Below are positions 59,729 to 64,000 of a DNA stretch of 64,000 nt, piece by piece. The stretch comes from Streptomyces sp. HD (lineage in GTDB: Bacteria; Actinomycetota; Actinomycetes; Streptomycetales; Streptomycetaceae). Below the pieces are notes generated by a model, which searched no databases, was not told the origin of the DNA, and saw only the letters and a list, made by a program, of their open reading frames with translations. The stretch lies in assembly GCF_028369295.1 (NCBI RefSeq), contig NZ_JAQMYP010000001.1, positions 186,001-250,000 on the forward strand. The letters are read 5' to 3'. The translations under genes were made by a program, and so were the position numbers. Each line of letters begins with the position of its first letter. The first letter of the stretch is position 1.

Positions 59729-60646
59729 TCACGCCCCGCACGACCTCAAAAAGGCCCGAGTCCGACGCGCAATAGGCAGCGGAGCGTCCGGCGCACACGG
59801 ATACATGTCCTGCTCGACAATCGCGAACAGATCCACGTCCAGCTTCTGCGCAGCCTCCAGGACAGGCCCCAACGCGGGCACACCCGAAGGCGGTTCACAC
59901 ATCACACCCTGAGCCACGGCCGGCCCGAACGGCGTCCCCTTCGCCCGCACGTCCGCCAGGATCTCCGGATCCACCTGCTTCAGATGCAGATACCCGATCC
60001 GCGACCCGTACGTCTCGATCAGCTTGACGCTGTCCCCGCCGCAGTACGCGTAGTGCCCGGTGTCCAGGCACAGCGACACCAGGTCGGAGTCGGTCCCGTC
60101 CAGGAACCGGACGACGTTCTCCTCGCTGTCGATGTGCGTGTCGGCATGCGGATGGACGACGATCTGCAACCCGTACCGCTCCCGCACCTCCCGCCCCAGC
60201 CGCTCGGTCAGCGAGGTCAGGTTCCGCCACTGCTCGGCGGTCAGAGTGCTCGGCTCCAGCACCTCACCGGTCTTGTCGTCCCGCCAGAAGGACGGGATGA
60301 CGACCAGGTGCTTCGCCCCCATCGCCTGCGCGAGCACCGCGTTGTCCGCGACGTGCGCCCAGGTTTTCTCCCACACGGCCGCACCGTGGTGCAGCCCCGT
60401 GAACACCGTCCCGGCCGACACCTTCAGGCCGCGCTTCGCCGTCTCCTCGGCGAGGACCGCGGGATCGGTCGGCAGGTACCCGTACGGGCCCAGCTCGATC
60501 CACTCGTAGCCGGACTCGGCGACCTCGTCGAGGAAGCGCAGCCAGGGGACCTGGGCGGGATCGTCGGGGAACCACACACCCCATGAGTCGGGGGCCGAAC
60601 CGATCCGGATGCGGGACAGTGAGGACTGAGGTGACAACGACGTCAT
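59729..60646 (-). CDS. IolE-like TIM-barrel protein
   Basis: A 305-residue xylose-isomerase-like TIM barrel. The N-terminal IRIGSAPDSWGVWF is typical of IolE/inosose-dehydratase and 2-keto-inositol isomerase groups. Metal-ligand candidates are in IVVHPHADTHIDSEE, CLDTGHYAYCGGD, YLHLKQVD and AIVEQDMYP (final Glu). Divergent from iolC with a 124-bp spacer, so an inositol-catabolic role (IolE dehydratase or IolI isomerase) is probable; which reaction is not certain. The ATG at 60646 is used. Confidence 0.78.
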   Translation of the reverse strand: MTSLSPQSSLSRIRIGSAPDSWGVWFPDDPAQVPWLRFLDEVAESGYEWIELGPYGYLPTDPAVLAEETAKRGLKVSAGTVFTGLHHGAAVWEKTWAHVADNAVLAQAMGAKHLVVIPSFWRDDKTGEVLEPSTLTAEQWRNLTSLTERLGREVRERYGLQIVVHPHADTHIDSEENVVRFLDGTDSDLVSLCLDTGHYAYCGGDSVKLIETYGSRIGYLHLKQVDPEILADVRAKGTPFGPAVAQGVMCEPPSGVPALGPVLEAAQKLDVDLFAIVEQDMYPCAPDAPLPIARRTRAFLRSCGA

Positions 60647-60711
60647 GGCGCTCAGCTTCGGCACGCACGGCAAGCGCTGTCAAGGTCTGGTCCGAATGTC
60701 TGGACAAAACA

Positions 60712-60741
60712 TTGACAGGGATGTGTGCGCCGGACTAGAAA
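60712..60741 (+). promoter_or_regulatory. iolC promoter with flanking dyads
   Basis: TTGACA (60712-60717), 18-bp spacer, TAGAAA (60736-60741), about 30 bp before iolC. Upstream, TGTCAA (60678-60683) forms an inverted pair with the -35 box, and GTCTGG is repeated at 60685 and 60698. The arrangement suggests a regulator bound between the divergent iol genes. Confidence 0.6.
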
Positions 60742-60770
60742 GCCGGGAGAGCCGATACGAAGGGAACGCG

Positions 60771-61721
60771 ATGGCGTACGACCTGATCACCATGGGGCGG
60801 ATCGGAGTGGACCTCTACCCGCTGCAGACCGGTGTCCCGTTGCCGCAGGTCACGTCCTTCGGCAAGTTCCTCGGCGGCTCGGCGACGAACGTCGCGGTCG
60901 CCGCGGCCCGGCTGGGACGGCGGACCGCGGTGATCACCCGCACCGGCGACGACCCCTTCGGCGCCTATCTGCACGAGGCCCTCCAAGGCTTCGGCGTGGA
61001 CGACCGCTGGGTCACCCCGGTCCCCGGCCTGCCCACGCCGGTCACCTTCTGCGAGGTCTTCCCGCCGGACGACTTCCCGCTGTACTTCTACCGGCGGCCC
61101 AAGGCCCCGGACCTGGAGATCGACGCCCATGAGCTCGACCTCGACGCCATCCGCGACACCCGCATCTTCTGGATCACCGGCACCGGCCTGAGCGAGGAGC
61201 CGAGCCGTACGGCGACGCTGGCGGCGCTTGCCCACCGCGCCAAGTCGGGCACGACCGTCTTCGACCTCGACTGGCGCCCCATGTTCTGGACGGACCCGGA
61301 CGCCGCCCGCCCCTTCTACGCCGAAGCCCTCAAGCACACCACCGTCGCCGTCGGCAACCTCGACGAGGTGGAGGTCGCGACCGGCGTACGCGAACCGCAC
61401 GCCGCCGCCCGCGCGTTGCTGGACGCCGGTGTCGAGATCGCCGTCGTCAAGCAGGGGCCGAAGGGCGTCCTCGCCGTCAACAGCGCGGGCGACCAGGCGG
61501 AGGTCCCGCCGCTGCCCGTGAACGTCCTCAACGGCCTCGGCGCCGGTGACGCCTTCGGCGGCTCGCTCTGTCACGGGCTGCTCGAAGGCTGGGGCCTGGA
61601 GAAGATCATGCGGCACGCCAACGCGGCCGGTGCCATCGTCGCCTCCCGTCTGGAGTGCTCCTCCGCGATGCCGACGCCGGACGAGATCGAGGCCGCGATC
61701 GCCGCGGGAGCCGTCAAGTGA
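60771..61721 (+). CDS. iolC: 5-dehydro-2-deoxygluconokinase (IolC)
   Basis: A 316-residue PfkB-family kinase, phosphorylating 5-dehydro-2-deoxy-D-gluconate in myo-inositol breakdown. Motif 1 FGKFLGGSATNVAVAAARLG (about 31-50) and motif 2 VLNGLGAGDAFGGSLCHGL (about 253-271) are clear, and DLITMGRIGVDLYP at the start is typical of IolC. GAAGGGAAC precedes the ATG at 60771. The stop overlaps the next gene (GTGA). Confidence 0.93.
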   Translation: MAYDLITMGRIGVDLYPLQTGVPLPQVTSFGKFLGGSATNVAVAAARLGRRTAVITRTGDDPFGAYLHEALQGFGVDDRWVTPVPGLPTPVTFCEVFPPDDFPLYFYRRPKAPDLEIDAHELDLDAIRDTRIFWITGTGLSEEPSRTATLAALAHRAKSGTTVFDLDWRPMFWTDPDAARPFYAEALKHTTVAVGNLDEVEVATGVREPHAAARALLDAGVEIAVVKQGPKGVLAVNSAGDQAEVPPLPVNVLNGLGAGDAFGGSLCHGLLEGWGLEKIMRHANAAGAIVASRLECSSAMPTPDEIEAAIAAGAVK

Positions 61722-62599
61722 GCGTCGACATCGCGGAGCTCGTCCGCCTGCGCACCCAGCGGCCCGAGGCGATCGCCGAGGCCGCCGCCCGCCGCGCCCG
61801 CCGGCCCCTCCTCGGCGACTCCGGCCGGCTGATGATCGTCGCCGCCGACCACCCGGCCCGCGGCGCCCTCGGCGTCGGCGACCGGGGGCTCGCCATGGCC
61901 AACCGCGCCGACCTGCTCGAACGCCTCTGCCTGGCGCTGTCCCGCCCCGGCGTGGACGGCGTCCTCGCGACCGCCGACATCCTGGACGACCTGCTCCTCC
62001 TCGGCGCCCTCGACGGCAAGGTCGTCATGGGCTCGATGAACCGCGGCGGCCTCCAGGGCGCCGCCTTCGAACTCGACGACCGCTTCACCGGCCACCGCGC
62101 CGAGGACATCGAGCGCCTCGGCTTCGACGCCGGCAAGCTGCTGCTGCGCATCGACTACGCCGACCCGGGCTCCCTCACCACCCTGGAGTCCACCGCCCGC
62201 GCCATCGACGACATGGCCGCGCGTCGGCTCCCGGTCTTCGTCGAGCCGTTCATCAGCCACCGCACCCCGGAGGGCAGGGTCAGGAACGACCTGTCCGCCG
62301 AGGCCGTCACCAGGTCCATCGCCATCGCCTCCGGCCTGGGCGGCACCTCCGCCTACACCTGGCTGAAGCTGCCGGTCACCGACAACCCCGACGACATGGC
62401 CGAGGTCATGGCGACCTCCACGCTGCCCGCCGTACTGCTCGGCGGCGAGGTCGGGGACGATCAGGAGGGGGCATACGAGAAGTGGCGCGGCGCGCTCCAA
62501 CTGCCCACTGTGCGGGGCCTGGTGGTCGGCCGTTCGCTGCTCTACCCGGCAGACGGGGACGTTGCCGCCGCCGTGGACACTGCCGTAGGACTGCTGTGA
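61718..62599 (+). CDS. Cgl0159-family aldolase of inositol pathway
   Basis: A 293-residue (beta/alpha)8-fold protein of the Cgl0159 family, often annotated as deoxyribose-phosphate aldolase. Barrel features: LMIVAADHPARGALG, VVMGSMNRGGLQG, KLLLRIDYADPGS (a candidate catalytic Lys about 139), VFVEPFISHR and AYTWLKLPV. By its place directly after iolC it most likely cleaves 2-deoxy-5-keto-gluconate 6-phosphate, the IolJ step; this is inference. The GTG overlaps the iolC stop. Confidence 0.8.
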   Translation: MSVDIAELVRLRTQRPEAIAEAAARRARRPLLGDSGRLMIVAADHPARGALGVGDRGLAMANRADLLERLCLALSRPGVDGVLATADILDDLLLLGALDGKVVMGSMNRGGLQGAAFELDDRFTGHRAEDIERLGFDAGKLLLRIDYADPGSLTTLESTARAIDDMAARRLPVFVEPFISHRTPEGRVRNDLSAEAVTRSIAIASGLGGTSAYTWLKLPVTDNPDDMAEVMATSTLPAVLLGGEVGDDQEGAYEKWRGALQLPTVRGLVVGRSLLYPADGDVAAAVDTAVGLL

Positions 62600-62606
62600 G
62601 GTCCCC

Positions 62607-62837
62607 ATGACCACGAGCCGTACGTTCCACCCACAGAACGCCTCCGGCGCGGGTAGCCGCTTTGCTTTGGCAGGAGCGAAGTGCGAGCGAAGACTCCCCG
62701 CCCGCTACGGCCCCGCGCCGGAGGTCCCCGCCCCGCAAGTGAGCGGGCACACTGAGGTTCCCGGTACGTGCCGTCGAGTCGTGCGGGCGGTGCAGCCGTA
62801 CGGGAGTGGCGGATCTGCTTCCATCCGGCCCACCTAG
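62607..62837 (+). CDS. Short ORF in the iolB position, doubtful
   Basis: A 76-residue ORF 7 bp after the aldolase gene, with GAGG near its ATG. The first residues, MTTSRTFHPQNASGAG, look like a real start, but from about residue 12 the frame runs through an inverted-repeat element and the composition becomes non-protein-like (many Arg, Pro, Cys). Streptomyces iol operons usually have iolB here. It may be the 5' stub of a disrupted iolB or simply leader sequence. No function is assigned. Confidence 0.35.
   Translation: MTTSRTFHPQNASGAGSRFALAGAKCERRLPARYGPAPEVPAPQVSGHTEVPGTCRRVVRAVQPYGSGGSASIRPT
62641..62724. repeat. Inverted-repeat element between aldolase gene and iolD
   Basis: Perfect 13-bp arms CCTCCGGCGCGGG (62641-62653) and CCCGCGCCGGAGG (62712-62724) with weaker pairing inside (GTAGCCGC against GCGGGC/CTACGG) and a centre with GGAGCGAAGTGCGAGCGAAG repeats. 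It occupies much of the gap between the aldolase gene and iolD. Confidence 0.65.
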
Positions 62838-62856
62838 AAAGCACAGGGGGTTACCG

Positions 62857-64000
62857 ATGACCTCAACGACGAGGCTCACGGTCGCACAGGCGCTCGTCCG
62901 CTTCCTGTCCGCCCAGTACACCGAGCGTGACGGCATACGACAGCGCCTGATCGGCGCCACCTGGGGCATCTTCGGCCACGGCAACGTCGCCGGGATCGGC
63001 CAGGCGCTCGTCGAGTACGCCGATGTCATGCCGTACCACCAGGGGCGCAACGAGCAGTCGATGGTGCACGCGGCGGTCGGCTACGCCCGGCAGTCGGGCC
63101 GGCTGTCCACGCACGCCGTGACCACCTCCATCGGCCCGGGCGCGACCAACCTCGTCACCGGCGCCGCCCTCGCCACCATCAACCACCTCCCGGTCCTGCT
63201 CCTCCCCGGCGACGTCTTCGCCACCCGCCCCGCCGACCCGGTCCTCCAGCAGCTCGAAGTGCCGTACGCCGGCGATGTGTCGGTCAACGACTGTCTGCGC
63301 CCGGTGTCCAGGTACTTCGACCGGATCACCCGCCCGGAGGCCCTGATCCCGTCCGCCCTCCAGGCCATGCGGGTCCTCACCGACCCCGTCGAGACCGGCG
63401 CCGTGACGCTGGCGCTCCCGCAGGACGTGCAGGCCGAGGCGTACGACTGGCCGGACGAGCTCTTCGCGGAGCGCACCTGGGTGGTGCGCCGCCCGGGCGC
63501 CGACCCGACCGAACTCGCCGAGGCGGTACTGGCGATCAGGTCCGCCCGCCGGCCCCTGGTCGTCGCGGGCGGCGGCGTCCACCACAGCCGCGCGGAGGCG
63601 GCCCTCGCCGAGTTCGCGGAGGCCACCCGTATCCCGGTCGCCTCCACCCAGGCCGGCAAGGGATCGCTGCGTTACGACCATCCCCAGGATGTCGGCGGCG
63701 TCGGCCACACCGGCACCGCGACCGCCGACGAACTCGCCCGCACCGCCGACCTGGTGATCGGCGTGGGGACGAGGTACACCGACTTCACCACCGCCTCCGG
63801 CACCCTTTTCGCGGGCGAGGGCGTCCGCTTCCTCAACCTCAACATCGCGCCCTACGACGGCCACAAACTCGCCGGGATGCCGCTGATCGCGGACGCCCGC
63901 ACCGGCCTGGAGGAGCTGACCGAGAGGCTGGAGATGCACGACCACCGGGTCGCCGGCTCCTACGTCACCGAGTACACCGAGGACAAGGAGCGCTGGGAGC
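62857..64000 (+). CDS. iolD: IolD, trihydroxycyclohexane-dione hydrolase (cut by window end)
   Basis: The first 381 codons of a ThDP-dependent enzyme, open to the end of the window. IolD opens the inositol-derived ring (3D-(3,5/4)-trihydroxycyclohexane-1,2-dione). Features: GIFGHGNVAGIGQAL (about 32-46), MPYHQGRNEQSMVHAAVGYAR with the catalytic Glu (about 60), TSIGPGATNLVTGAALATIN and the start of the central domain (ARRPLVVAGGGV). A GGGGG stretch lies just before the ATG at 62857. The C-terminal ThDP-pyrophosphate domain is beyond the window. Confidence 0.92.
   Translation, partial: MTSTTRLTVAQALVRFLSAQYTERDGIRQRLIGATWGIFGHGNVAGIGQALVEYADVMPYHQGRNEQSMVHAAVGYARQSGRLSTHAVTTSIGPGATNLVTGAALATINHLPVLLLPGDVFATRPADPVLQQLEVPYAGDVSVNDCLRPVSRYFDRITRPEALIPSALQAMRVLTDPVETGAVTLALPQDVQAEAYDWPDELFAERTWVVRRPGADPTELAEAVLAIRSARRPLVVAGGGVHHSRAEAALAEFAEATRIPVASTQAGKGSLRYDHPQDVGGVGHTGTATADELARTADLVIGVGTRYTDFTTASGTLFAGEGVRFLNLNIAPYDGHKLAGMPLIADARTGLEELTERLEMHDHRVAGSYVTEYTEDKERWE

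Overview
The window is a very GC-rich actinobacterial chromosome segment, almost certainly Streptomyces. The evidence is strong third-position GC bias, which leaves long antisense shadow ORFs everywhere; many GTG starts; GTGA/ATGA-type translational coupling; a gas-vesicle gene set in the order gvpO-A-F-G-Y-Z-J-L-S-K known from Streptomyces; and Streptomyces-style repeats such as GGGGCGCGGGGAACTGCG and the GGGCCCTGTCGTC palindrome. I see no tRNA, rRNA, CRISPR array, insertion sequence or large secondary-metabolite cluster.

Layout. 0-6 kb: a fused two-half ABC exporter, then an oppositely oriented three-gene operon (small membrane protein, ECF sigma factor, GGDEF/EAL protein). 6-14.4 kb: two secreted or lipid-anchored proteins around an S37-type peptidase, a Tat-exported GH3 glycosidase, a LysR regulator divergent from an EamA exporter, and a variant EPSP synthase next to that exporter. 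14.4-18.2 kb: remains of a quinone reductase beside a large NACHT / membrane / WD40 protein, the most unusual gene here. 18.3-27 kb: DUF4389 membrane protein, RibD-type reductase, MarR-GNAT fusion, TIM-barrel isomerase, MFS exporter, methyltransferase, and an XRE/flavoprotein/DUF6415-like module. 27-31.5 kb: a LacI-controlled three-gene catabolic operon (Gfo/Idh dehydrogenase, DUF993 protein, TIM-barrel isomerase) with no assigned substrate. 31.5-37.8 kb: the ten-gene gas vesicle operon and a DUF937 gene.

38-44.2 kb: a ribose operon, rbsR-rbsA-rbsCB-rbsK-rbsD, in which permease and binding protein are one polypeptide. 44.2-50 kb: TetR/VOC pair, second VOC protein, RecD2 helicase and citrate synthase. 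50-53.2 kb: an unexplained 0.5-kb spacer, then copper exporter and chaperone behind a CsoR-like operator. 53.2-58.4 kb: TetR-MMPL efflux pair with a duplicated operator, zinc alcohol dehydrogenase, GNAT and a small HTH protein. 58.7-64 kb: an AraC regulator and a myo-inositol locus (IolE-like protein divergent from iolC, Cgl0159-family aldolase and iolD, which runs off the end), with a palindromic element and a short ORF in the place where iolB would be expected.

The strongest leads for new biology are: (i) the NACHT protein whose WD40 propeller follows an internal twin-arginine-like membrane segment, so that it may be displayed outside the membrane; (ii) the EamA exporter plus EPSP synthase pair in which the glyphosate/PEP loop appears to carry Ala at the Gly96 position; (iii) the LacI / Gfo-Idh / DUF993 / isomerase operon; and (iv) the sigma factor translationally coupled to a c-di-GMP enzyme with a broken GGDEF motif. 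All functions are inferred by reading motifs; no database search was possible.
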